Source: an uncultured Thiotrichaceae bacterium (GTDB lineage Bacteria > Pseudomonadota > Gammaproteobacteria > Thiotrichales > Thiotrichaceae). From it: a stretch of 64,000 nucleotides of DNA. Below, piece after piece: positions 17,890 to 25,957 of this stretch. The DNA is taken from NCBI GenBank assembly GCA_937925855.1, contig CALAMO010000014.1, positions 46,279-110,278 of the forward strand. Direction: 5' to 3'. Each line of letters begins with the position of its first letter. Position 1 is the stretch's first letter. A model generated the notes under the pieces. That model was not told where the DNA came from, searched no databases, and saw only the letters and a list, made by a program, of their open reading frames with translations. Made by a program: the position numbers and the translations under genes.

Positions 17890-19964
17890 TATTCCGCCTT
17901 TTTACCCCGAATCAACGCTTCCGGCTGGCGTTCCAGCTGCTCAGTCAACACCCGCACCGAACGGGCCATGCGGGTGACTTCTTCCATCATTTCATTGAGC
18001 TGGTGCTGCGCCGGCGAGTTACGCGCTAACATACGGTCCAGATGAGTCAGCGTATTCTCCAGCCGCACCATTGTTTTATTCAGCTGTACCGAGCTACGTG
18101 AAAAATCCATGCTCGCCTTATTCACGGTTCCAGTGACCCGCACCGCCGCATCTGACGCAGTATTTGCCAACCGAGCTGCCGCTGGCAGAGTCTGCTCATC
18201 CAAGCGCTTTAATACCTCACCACTTTGCGTGCTCAACTGGTTCATGCTGCGTGCCAATGACGGCAAAGTCTGTTCATCCAAACGCTGAGTCACCTGACTG
18301 ACATCACCCGCGACCTGATTCAAACTGCGCGCCACGGTCGGCAGTGTCTGCTGATCCACGCGCTGCAATACCGTACGCATCTCACTGCTGACCTGCGCAA
18401 TTTGCCCTGCCACTTCCGGTAAGGTTTTCTGCTCCAGCTGCACTAAGACGCTGTTCGCATTTTTAGCCAGCGCCGGTACGTCCTGTTCCAGCTGCGTCAA
18501 CATACTGGCCGCATTTTCAATGGCAGCCCGCGCCTCCACCATTGTTTTCTCAGTTTCTTGCAACAGACTATTAAGATTACTCACCGTTTTGTCCAGCTGC
18601 TGATTGGCCATAAAATCACTGATACTTCCCAGGGTCACCTTCACATCTTCCGCAATGCCTACCGCCATTTTGGAGAGCTCTTCCACCGGCGTTGGACTGG
18701 TAGGAAACACCGCATAAAACTGCCCCTCGCTAATCTCTGCCGGTAAGGCATTTTCCTCCATCGACAGGGCCACATACATTTGGCCGGTGAGCAAATTTCC
18801 ATTTTGCAGCTTTGCCCGCATACCGCGCTGTACCATATTGCGCATAAAGTCCGGCACGCGCTGGAGATCAATCTCTTCCGAGAAGCGCTGAGGTTCGATG
18901 GAAATCAACACCGGAATACGCACATCGAAGCTGGCGGCATCGAGATGCATTTTGATTTTTTCTACCTTGCCAACGCGGATGCCCTGAAACTCAACCGGCG
19001 CCCCCTCGCTTAGCCCACGCAGCGAACCATTAAAATAGAGGGTGTAATAGATACGGTCGCTATAGCGCTTTTCCTGGCTCGCATCAAAATCAGGATACAG
19101 TTCAAAGCCGGAACCCTCGTCACTCACGGGCAAATCACGCGCAAATTCCCCCCGAGGGGAATCAAATGCAATCCCGCCTGCGATTAGCGATGTGAGTGAC
19201 TGCATCCGAAATTCAGCACCGACCGAATCCATCTTAAACTCAACGCCACTGGCATTCCAAAAGCGCGTATTAGGATTGACAAAGCGGTAATACGGCTGGT
19301 CAATAAAAATCCCCAGCTCGATCACCCCACTCTCCGCTGACAGGCTGTAATTAATCACTTCACCGACCTGTAACTGCTTAAAGAATATCGGCGTGCCAAT
19401 GTCCAATGACCCCATGGCATCAGTCACCAGCCGGTAGGTACGCCCCGGACGCTCTGGCCGCACATTCGGCGCTTCGTCCAACACTTCATAGCACGCCAGT
19501 TCTGCACTGTTAGCAGTTTCTGCATCGGTGGCACGCACCGGCAACATGCCCACATAAGTGCCAGAAAATAAGGTGCCAATCCCCGATATCTCAGTGCCTC
19601 GGATACGCGGCCTAACCACCCAGAATTGCGCGCTGCAATCCAGTACCTTACTGATCGAACGACTGAGCGCCAGCGTCACCAGGGGATTGAGCTCATCGTC
19701 CAATGTGACCTGTTTGACTTTACCGACGGTCACCGCCTTATAGCGCACTTCAGTACTCCCAGCCTGGATACCTTCCGCACTGGGGAAACGCACCGTGATG
19801 ATATCGCCGCGCTGCTGCCAGTATTGTAATAATAGCCATAGGCCCACCAGCAGCGCCGCCAGCGGAATCAGCCATACCGGCGAAGGCAGGCGCTGGCGCC
19901 GCACTGCGACCAGAGGCACAAGCTGCTCATCCGGCAATAACCCATCATCCTGTGAAGTATTCAT
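17889..19964 (-). CDS. pqiB: PqiB-like MCE protein with extended repeat tail
   Basis: Periplasm-spanning MCE/MlaD-family protein for lipid movement between inner and outer membrane. One N-terminal transmembrane helix (about residues 29-47) is followed by three MCE domains beginning near TVRFPSAEGIQAG, YRLVTDAMGSLDIG and YTLYFNGSLRGLSEG. A long helical C-terminal part follows that should form the needle-like tube. At 691 residues it is well above the roughly 546 of E. coli PqiB; the excess is a helical tail containing four 26-residue repeats (18138-18449). It overlaps its neighbours at both ends: the stop shares a base with pqiC and the start shares a base with the second pqiA gene. Confidence 0.9.
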   Translation of the reverse strand: MNTSQDDGLLPDEQLVPLVAVRRQRLPSPVWLIPLAALLVGLWLLLQYWQQRGDIITVRFPSAEGIQAGSTEVRYKAVTVGKVKQVTLDDELNPLVTLALSRSISKVLDCSAQFWVVRPRIRGTEISGIGTLFSGTYVGMLPVRATDAETANSAELACYEVLDEAPNVRPERPGRTYRLVTDAMGSLDIGTPIFFKQLQVGEVINYSLSAESGVIELGIFIDQPYYRFVNPNTRFWNASGVEFKMDSVGAEFRMQSLTSLIAGGIAFDSPRGEFARDLPVSDEGSGFELYPDFDASQEKRYSDRIYYTLYFNGSLRGLSEGAPVEFQGIRVGKVEKIKMHLDAASFDVRIPVLISIEPQRFSEEIDLQRVPDFMRNMVQRGMRAKLQNGNLLTGQMYVALSMEENALPAEISEGQFYAVFPTSPTPVEELSKMAVGIAEDVKVTLGSISDFMANQQLDKTVSNLNSLLQETEKTMVEARAAIENAASMLTQLEQDVPALAKNANSVLVQLEQKTLPEVAGQIAQVSSEMRTVLQRVDQQTLPTVARSLNQVAGDVSQVTQRLDEQTLPSLARSMNQLSTQSGEVLKRLDEQTLPAAARLANTASDAAVRVTGTVNKASMDFSRSSVQLNKTMVRLENTLTHLDRMLARNSPAQHQLNEMMEEVTRMARSVRVLTEQLERQPEALIRGKKAE
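18138..18449 (-). repeat. Four 78-bp tandem repeats in pqiB
   Basis: Units run 18449-18372, 18371-18294, 18293-18216 and 18215-18138. Each encodes 26 residues built on the pattern V(L/T)xR(L/V)D(E/Q)QTLPxxARxxNQ. The DNA copies have diverged but the protein pattern is kept, indicating selection on structure rather than a recent expansion. Confidence 0.85.
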
Positions 19965-20662
19965 CAGCTGCTGGCCGCCTCAGGTGTCTGGTTTTTTGGG
20001 TTTTGGGGCTTGGCCTCATTGAGCTTAAGCGAGCGCTTACCATGATTCCAGATCATATGTTCATCCAGCGTATGCGCCGCCAACATGGTCAGTACCACCA
20101 CCGCAGCAAAACAAAAGGTGCCACCATTGGCTTCAATTCGCGCCAGATTACCGAACTGCACCAGACCGGTCAGAATCGCTACTACAAACACATCCACCAT
20201 CGACCAGCGCCCGATATATTCTGTAAAGCGATATAGCACAATGCGTTCCTGTGGCTGCCAGTTAGAACCGCGCTGGATGCTAATCAGCAAAAAACCCAGC
20301 GCCAGCAGCTTACTCAGCGGCACCACAATACTCGCCGCAAAGATCAATAAAGCTAGCGGCCACTGACCGGCCTGAAACAAGTGCAAAGCGCCACTGATAA
20401 TCGTATCAGGCTGGCCGGAACCGAGCAGATAGACACTCATCACTGGCATGAGATTTGCGGGAATATACATAATGGCCGCCGCAATCAATAAGGCCCAAGT
20501 CAGCTCCAAACGATTGCTCGCCCGCGTGTCAAATCGCTCACCGCAACGTGGACACAGCAGCACATCATCATGCCGCCCGGCACTGGGCTTTCTACCTAGA
20601 AAACCGCAGACTCGACATTGAATAGCACCCTGTGCGCTTAACATAGCCACATCAATGGACAC
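19964..20662 (-). CDS. PqiA-domain membrane protein (second half of a split PqiA)
   Basis: Inner-membrane subunit of the Pqi lipid-transport system. A zinc-ribbon-like pair, CRVCGF and CPRCGERF, sits in the first 45 residues. Four transmembrane helices follow, with the signature WALLIAAAIMYIPANLMPVM and GRWSMVDVFVVAIL. E. coli PqiA carries two such domains in one protein; here they are separate genes. I chose the GTG at 20662 because AAGGAG lies 7 nt upstream and the start overlaps the stop of the preceding pqiA gene by 11 nt; the ORF is open to 20698. Confidence 0.87.
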   Translation of the reverse strand: MSIDVAMLSAQGAIQCRVCGFLGRKPSAGRHDDVLLCPRCGERFDTRASNRLELTWALLIAAAIMYIPANLMPVMSVYLLGSGQPDTIISGALHLFQAGQWPLALLIFAASIVVPLSKLLALGFLLISIQRGSNWQPQERIVLYRFTEYIGRWSMVDVFVVAILTGLVQFGNLARIEANGGTFCFAAVVVLTMLAAHTLDEHMIWNHGKRSLKLNEAKPQNPKNQTPEAASS

Positions 20663-21314
20663 GGCTTTTCTCCTTACCCAAGTCGTTCCAAACCACAAAG
20701 GGGTCTAGTACCGCCGTGGCTGCTGCCATGCACACGATAAGAAAGGCAAACGACCAAAAAGCCGGGCCAACCACCAAGGTCGCCATATCACCCAGTTTTA
20801 CCAGCGCGACTAATAAGCCCAGCATAAACACTTCCAGCATCCCCCATGGCCTAAGCTTGATCAGCCAACGGTACAGAAAACGCGCCGTCGCACTGTTTTG
20901 CTGACGTCGCATCGCACACAATACCCAAAGCAAGGTCAGTAACTCAAACAGAGGAAGCAGAATTAGATTAGCGGCGAGTAATAGAGCCAAGACATGAAAG
21001 CCCTGTAGCCAGAACGCCCAAACGGCTTTCCACAGGGTCAGTTCCTGGGTCATACCCTGTGCTTTCAGGGCGAGCAGCGGAAAGAAATTGGTGAGTGCGA
21101 ACAGAATCAACCCGGTCAACGTCAACGCCAGCGCATTATCCGACATGCGTGGCCTATTGCGGTAAAGCACCGCCCGGCAGCGCAGACAGTAAGCGGAATT
21201 CCCAGCTGCAATCGTGCGGTAATAGTGTAATTTACCGCATTCCTGACAGGCAAGCACAGATGCGTTTGTTTTATTAGAGATCAATGACAGATTGCCGGCG
21301 TTAGGTCTACTCAA
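20652..21314 (-). CDS. pqiA: PqiA-domain membrane protein (first half of a split PqiA)
   Basis: First gene of the pqi operon, 220 residues. It has a zinc-ribbon pair (CQECGKLHYY and CLRCRAVLYR, about residues 23-52) and then four hydrophobic helices with ALTLTGLILFALTNFFPLLA and KLRPWGMLEVFMLGLLVALV, the PqiA signature. The frame begins with a TTG at 21314; an in-frame GTG about 18 codons later still precedes the zinc ribbon and is an alternative. A 7-bp inverted repeat (21320-21326 with 21334-21340) lies just upstream and may be an operator or part of the leader. Confidence 0.85.
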   Translation of the reverse strand: MSRPNAGNLSLISNKTNASVLACQECGKLHYYRTIAAGNSAYCLRCRAVLYRNRPRMSDNALALTLTGLILFALTNFFPLLALKAQGMTQELTLWKAVWAFWLQGFHVLALLLAANLILLPLFELLTLLWVLCAMRRQQNSATARFLYRWLIKLRPWGMLEVFMLGLLVALVKLGDMATLVVGPAFWSFAFLIVCMAAATAVLDPFVVWNDLGKEKSRVH

Positions 21315-21319
21315 ACCGC

Positions 21320-21340
21320 TGTGAAAAAACTCATTTCACA
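21320..21340. promoter_or_regulatory. Inverted repeat upstream of the pqi operon
   Basis: TGTGAAA (21320-21326) and TTTCACA (21334-21340) form a perfect 7-bp inverted repeat with a 7-nt A+T-rich spacer, directly upstream of the first pqiA gene (start at 21314). It is the right size for a dimeric repressor site or an early leader hairpin. Confidence 0.4.
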
Positions 21341-21415
21341 CATGAAAATCCACTACTCATACCCTCATTGTAGCATCGATTAAAATGACCGTATCTGAAC
21401 CCCCAGCCCCTCGCG

Positions 21416-22126
21416 TTAACTGCGGGTCAATAGGCGACTTTTCTGCTGCCCTTGATCATCAAAATTATCTGCGCTCAACCAACGTTCAAACCCCACTTTA
21501 ATCTGTGGCCACTCGCTATCCAACACCGAAAACCACGCTGTGTCTCGGTTACGGCCTTTATACATTGTCGCCTGACGAAATACGCCTTCGAACTGGAATC
21601 CCAGACGCTCTGCCGCCGCTTTCGACGGCGCGTTTAAGTCATCGCATTTCCATTCATAGCGCCGATAACCCAACTCATCAAATACCCGCGCCATCATCAG
21701 GTACATCGCCTCAGTGAATAGCGGTGTCCGCTGCATTAGCGGTGAACAATGAATATGCCCGGTTTCAATGACGCCAACTTCGGGCTCAATGCGGAGGTAA
21801 GTTGCAATACCAACGGCCTTGTCCGTTTTATTATCAATCACCGCGTGAAACAGTGGGTCATCCACCACAAGCTGTTTTTGTACCCACTGCTGAAATGATA
21901 CTAACCCTGGGAAAGGACCATAGGGCAAATAAGTCCAGTTACGGTGCGCTTTATCGCTAGCAAAAGCGTTAAATAAATCTTCTGAATGTGCCACTAAATC
22001 CAGAATTTCTACCCGACAGAAGCGCCCATGCAGCGCGGTACGCGGTGGCTGTTGACAGGGTTGCCAGTTCTTTAACGGCACACCAATCGGCTGACCCAGT
22101 TCGTTTTGTCGTGTTGTCATGCTCAT
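21416..22126 (-). CDS. GNAT family N-acetyltransferase (RimJ/RimL type)
   Basis: A 236-residue acetyltransferase of the Acetyltransf_3 class, as in RimJ/RimL-like enzymes. N-terminal strands (LHGRFCRVEILDLVAH) are followed by the YLPYGPFPGLVSFQQWV segment typical of this subgroup. The acetyl-CoA-binding core is EVGVIETGHIHCSPLMQRTPLFTEAMYLM, and the C-terminal part is RYEWKCDDLNAPSKAAAERLGF. Substrates in this subgroup include protein N termini and small amines, so the target is unknown. It stands alone between pqiA and tsaB on the same strand; no partner gene suggests its role. Confidence 0.87.
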   Translation of the reverse strand: MSMTTRQNELGQPIGVPLKNWQPCQQPPRTALHGRFCRVEILDLVAHSEDLFNAFASDKAHRNWTYLPYGPFPGLVSFQQWVQKQLVVDDPLFHAVIDNKTDKAVGIATYLRIEPEVGVIETGHIHCSPLMQRTPLFTEAMYLMMARVFDELGYRRYEWKCDDLNAPSKAAAERLGFQFEGVFRQATMYKGRNRDTAWFSVLDSEWPQIKVGFERWLSADNFDDQGQQKSRLLTRS

Positions 22127-22167
22127 ACTCCTAGCATCAATGCCTTTACCTTAGCACAAACCGCAGG

Positions 22168-22872
22168 CTACCCCTGGTTTTGCGCCCGTTCCTGCATAGT
22201 CTGCGCCACTTTATTCCGCAAATAAACCGGCTGAGCCTGGTCTGCGCTCACGGCCTCACCGCGCGCATAGCCAGAAACCGCCAGCGCCGCAATATAAGCC
22301 GCAGATGGTAGCTGCTGTGCGGAAAACGCACTGACGCAGGCGGCAAAGCGTGCCGGTAATGCCGCATAAGCCGCCCAGCCGCTGCCGGTGCCGTGCCAAG
22401 CCCCAGCATCCGTTACCTCAGGCAGAGGGGCCGCCTCTGGGGCTAACACATATTCTTCGCCCCGCAGCTGCATAACACCATCCGCTAGGGTATAAGCCCC
22501 CCAGTACACCTCAGCCATGCGCGCATCCACAGCCACCAACACCTGCTCAGCACCCTGCTCGACATAAGCCTGCTGCGCCAGCGCGGCCAGCGTGGACACC
22601 GCAACCACTGGCTTATCTGCTGCTAATGCCAGCCCCTGTACGATACCCGTCGCAATCCGCACGCCGGTAAAAGCACCGGGGCCACGGCCAAAGGCTAGCG
22701 CGTCCACGGCCTGTAAGGTTATCCCACCCTGCGCTAATACTGACTCCACCATTGGCAGAATCAAACGGGTGTGCGCCCGAGGCTCTACGGTGTATTCGAG
22801 GTAATGTTCCTGTCCGCTGATCAGGGCGGCAGAGCAGGCATCACTAGAGGTATCAATGGCTAGAATATTCAT
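22168..22872 (-). CDS. tsaB: TsaB, tRNA threonylcarbamoyladenosine biosynthesis protein
   Basis: Non-catalytic partner of TsaD in the complex that makes t6A at position 37 of ANN-decoding tRNAs. The 234-residue protein has the ASKHA-fold start MNILAIDTSSDACSAAL and the conserved GRGPGAFTGVRIATG near residue 65. The ATG at 22872 precedes the conserved first strand and has AAGG upstream; the frame is open seven codons further. It is next to yoaA on the same strand, the same gene pair as in E. coli (yoaA-tsaB). Confidence 0.94.
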   Translation of the reverse strand: MNILAIDTSSDACSAALISGQEHYLEYTVEPRAHTRLILPMVESVLAQGGITLQAVDALAFGRGPGAFTGVRIATGIVQGLALAADKPVVAVSTLAALAQQAYVEQGAEQVLVAVDARMAEVYWGAYTLADGVMQLRGEEYVLAPEAAPLPEVTDAGAWHGTGSGWAAYAALPARFAACVSAFSAQQLPSAAYIAALAVSGYARGEAVSADQAQPVYLRNKVAQTMQERAQNQG

Positions 22873-22913
22873 TGAATAGTTACCTTCAAGCAAGGTTTGT
22901 TTGTGGGCATGGA

Positions 22914-24896
22914 TTATTTTTGCTCCGGCGACTGGAACTTTTCACTTGCAAAAAACCGCTCTACCACCTCAAGCTTGCGCGTGCGTGGCATTCGCGGCAG
23001 GCTTTCAAGGAAGGTACGCCCATAGCTGCGTGTCCCTAAACGGGTATCACAAATCATTAGCAGACCACAATCAGCCTGATCCCGAATCAAACGCCCCACG
23101 CCCTGCTTGAGCGTAATCACAGCCTGTGGCAATTGATGTTCAGCGAACGGGTTTTGTCCCTGCTGCCGCAGCGTATCCAAACGCGCTTCTAACACTGGAT
23201 CATTCGGGGCAGCAAACGGCAGCTTATCGATAATCACACAGCTCAGCGCCTCGCCGCGCACATCGACGCCTTCCCAGAAGCTTGCCGTACCTAAGAGTAC
23301 CGCGTTTCCTAACTTACGAAATTTCTCAATCATGTCACGCGGTGGCGAATCACCCTGCACCAAAATAGGGAAATCAATTTCATCTCGCAGCAACGCTGCC
23401 GCCTCGTTCATCGCTCGGTAGCTGGTAAATAACATAAAGGTGCGCCCACCGCAGGCATTGATCACCGGTAGCGCCGCCTCAACCAAACCAGAGACAAAGT
23501 CAAAGTGCTGCGGCTCCGGTAACTTAGCAGGCAGATACAGCAAGGCGTTATGCCAATAGTCAAACGGGCTGTCCAGCTGGAGGGTTTGCGCAGATTGGAG
23601 GCCAAGTCGCGCCGAAAAATGCGTGAAGGACTCGCCGACGGCCAAGGTTGCCGAGGTCATCACCCAGCGACAGGGAAAAGCATCCATACAGCGCTGTAGC
23701 GGCACCGCCACATCCAGCGGAGTTGAGGTCAGCGCAAAGCTGCGGGTATAGGTTTCATACCACTGCACGATTTCTGGCTGCGGCTGCTGTAAACGCTGTA
23801 AGCGCTGGCGCAGCTCCAACAAACGCTCATAGCAGGCTTCCAGTCCCTTACTGCGTTCTGCCGCCTGCTCCAGCAGGGTTGTCAGCGCCTGCATCGCAGC
23901 TAACATTTCACCCGTATGCTGAACAATCGCCGGACGGTCTCGTAGCTGGCTCCACGGTGCACGCTGGCCGGGCGCGTCCATCGCCAGTCGCATATCCAAT
24001 ACGGCTTTTTCCAGCGCACCGAGATGATCACGTATCAGCGGTACATCCGCCGCATGGCTAAGGCTTTCAGAGCGCGTGTCACGGCACCATTCCTGTAGCT
24101 GGCGACTGCTCAGCGTTTCACTAAAGAAAGTAGACGCAATATCCGGCAGCTGATGAGCCTCGTCCAGCACTACCACGTCAGCAGTAGGCAACAATTCGCC
24201 AAAGCCCTCTTCCTTCAGCGCCATGTCCGCAAAAAACAGGTGGTGATTCACCACCACCACATCAGCTTCCTGGGCTTTACGCCGTGCCTTTACCAGAAAA
24301 CACGCCTGATAATCATCACATTCGGCCCCCAGGCAGTTATCCACCGTCGAGGTGACCTTCGGCCAGATCTCTGAATCACGCGGCACCGCCGTCATTTCCG
24401 CCACGTCTCCGGTCGTGGTCAGGCCAGACCAATCATCAATTCGGCGTAGCTGGCTGACCTGCTTGCGATCCGGTAGGCGCCCATCCAGCAGCGTCATACG
24501 CAGACGGTGTAGACACAAGTAGTTAGCGCGCCCTTTTAATAAAGCACTGTTAACCGATAGACCTAAGGCTTTACGCACCAGCGGCAAGTCTTTGAAGTAC
24601 AACTGATCCTGTAAGGTTTTACTGCCGGTAGACAAAATGACATGACCACCGGCCGACAATACCGGCGCGAGATATGCAAAGGTTTTCCCAACCCCAGTGC
24701 CCGCTTCTATGATCAGGACATTGTGGTCAGTCTGCTCTGCCGCCAGCAGCTGCTTAATCGCTCCGGCCATAGCCTGTTGCTGCGGGCGTGGCTGAAAGCC
24801 TTCGATATGTGTCGCAAACGCCGCCAGAAAATCATCATCTGCGGGTACAGCGCATGAACTGTCAGTGGCTATAGGCTCAGGGTCAGTGGATGACAT
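22914..24896 (-). CDS. yoaA: YoaA/DinG-family Fe-S DNA helicase
   Basis: XPD-like superfamily 2 helicase of 660 residues that unwinds DNA 5' to 3' during repair. Walker A IEAGTGVGKTFAY lies near residue 65 and the DEAH box in VVLDEAHQLPD near residue 245. Four cysteines of an expected 4Fe-4S cluster lie between them: NYLC, DNCLG, ECDDYQ and ACF. The C-terminal helicase motif is QGVGRLIRDQAD. Adjacency to tsaB and the length favour YoaA over DinG. In E. coli YoaA works with the HolC subunit of polymerase III to repair damaged forks. Confidence 0.92.
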   Translation of the reverse strand: MSSTDPEPIATDSSCAVPADDDFLAAFATHIEGFQPRPQQQAMAGAIKQLLAAEQTDHNVLIIEAGTGVGKTFAYLAPVLSAGGHVILSTGSKTLQDQLYFKDLPLVRKALGLSVNSALLKGRANYLCLHRLRMTLLDGRLPDRKQVSQLRRIDDWSGLTTTGDVAEMTAVPRDSEIWPKVTSTVDNCLGAECDDYQACFLVKARRKAQEADVVVVNHHLFFADMALKEEGFGELLPTADVVVLDEAHQLPDIASTFFSETLSSRQLQEWCRDTRSESLSHAADVPLIRDHLGALEKAVLDMRLAMDAPGQRAPWSQLRDRPAIVQHTGEMLAAMQALTTLLEQAAERSKGLEACYERLLELRQRLQRLQQPQPEIVQWYETYTRSFALTSTPLDVAVPLQRCMDAFPCRWVMTSATLAVGESFTHFSARLGLQSAQTLQLDSPFDYWHNALLYLPAKLPEPQHFDFVSGLVEAALPVINACGGRTFMLFTSYRAMNEAAALLRDEIDFPILVQGDSPPRDMIEKFRKLGNAVLLGTASFWEGVDVRGEALSCVIIDKLPFAAPNDPVLEARLDTLRQQGQNPFAEHQLPQAVITLKQGVGRLIRDQADCGLLMICDTRLGTRSYGRTFLESLPRMPRTRKLEVVERFFASEKFQSPEQK

Positions 24897-24964
24897 TTAA
24901 TAGCCCGCTGCAAAAAGGCAACTGCTAAGCAGGCAAACAATTGGGGTAGCAATCATGCGGCTCC

Positions 24965-25948
24965 TTAATTCAGCAAACGTTGGCCGCGCGCCTGCAACCC
25001 ACTATCGCCCGGTGCCAAACCAATAGCACGGCGCGCCATTGAGGCGGCCTGGCTTTTTTTACCCTGGCGCGCATTCACTTCTGCTAGCCGTAGCCAAAGC
25101 AGCGGATTCTCCGGCTCGATACGCAGTGCACGCTCCAGCGTGGCAGCAGCTCTGCCCGGTTTACCCGTGGTTAACTGCTGGCTCGCCTGTTTGGTTAACA
25201 CCGCCACAGCTGGCGAGCCACTATAACTGCGCGGCTTGGCCGTAACTGCTGGCGTTTTCTTTGCCTCGGTGGGGGTAGGCTTTAACGAACTCGCTGGAGC
25301 GGCCACCATTTCAGCCTTTGTTTGCGGCTGTGCGGTATTCGCCACGACTTGCTGGCCTGACGTCTGCACAGTGGCTTGCGCTGGCTGGCTTGATGATACC
25401 GTAGGCTGTAGCGGCGTTTGCCGACTGCGGGTTGATGCTGGCTTAGCAGCCTGCACGCTGTTACTCGCTGCCATAGCAGGCTTGGACGCCACAACAGGGC
25501 GGCGGGCAATCAGCGTCTGTTTGCGGCTTGGGACAGGGGTGGTATTGCGCACACGCTCTCGTTGGGCCGGACGCTGCGGCGAGACAGGCACCCGGGCAGT
25601 AGGCCGATAATTATTACCGTAGCGGGCGCTATTAGCCGCCGACGGCTGCACGGGCTTCAATACCGGCGGAATCGCAATCGGTACGGCGGGTGACTGTTTT
25701 GCTTTGACGGGCAGCGCGGGCGCCTGCGACAGCGCAGAATCAGTCTGACGCGCCACAGCATCAGTGGGCAGCGCTCCAGCCTGGGGTATGAACTGTCCGT
25801 TCGATGTTAGCGGCTGTGTCGGATAAACCTGAGGTGATTGCGCTGGCAGTTGATGCAGCGTAATCGGCGCGCAGGCCACCAGCCCTAATAAACTAAGCAG
25901 CACTAAAAGCGTGCGGCCAAAGGCATGATTTACGGTTATTTTAATCAT
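24965..25948 (-). CDS. TPR lipoprotein, probable LpoP-like activator of PBP1b
   Basis: A 327-residue lipoprotein: signal peptide with lipobox LVAC (Cys at about residue 26), a 200-residue Pro/Ala/Gln/Thr-rich low-complexity linker, then a C-terminal tetratricopeptide segment (about residues 262-325; RAAATLERALRIEPENPLLWLRLAEVNARQG). An outer-membrane anchor, a long disordered arm and a terminal TPR match the layout of LpoP-type activators of class A penicillin-binding proteins in Pseudomonas and relatives. It lies 9 nt after mrcB in the same operon. The role is inferred from layout and location, not from residue-level similarity. Confidence 0.75.
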   Translation of the reverse strand: MIKITVNHAFGRTLLVLLSLLGLVACAPITLHQLPAQSPQVYPTQPLTSNGQFIPQAGALPTDAVARQTDSALSQAPALPVKAKQSPAVPIAIPPVLKPVQPSAANSARYGNNYRPTARVPVSPQRPAQRERVRNTTPVPSRKQTLIARRPVVASKPAMAASNSVQAAKPASTRSRQTPLQPTVSSSQPAQATVQTSGQQVVANTAQPQTKAEMVAAPASSLKPTPTEAKKTPAVTAKPRSYSGSPAVAVLTKQASQQLTTGKPGRAAATLERALRIEPENPLLWLRLAEVNARQGKKSQAASMARRAIGLAPGDSGLQARGQRLLN

Positions 25949-25957
25949 TGTTATACC

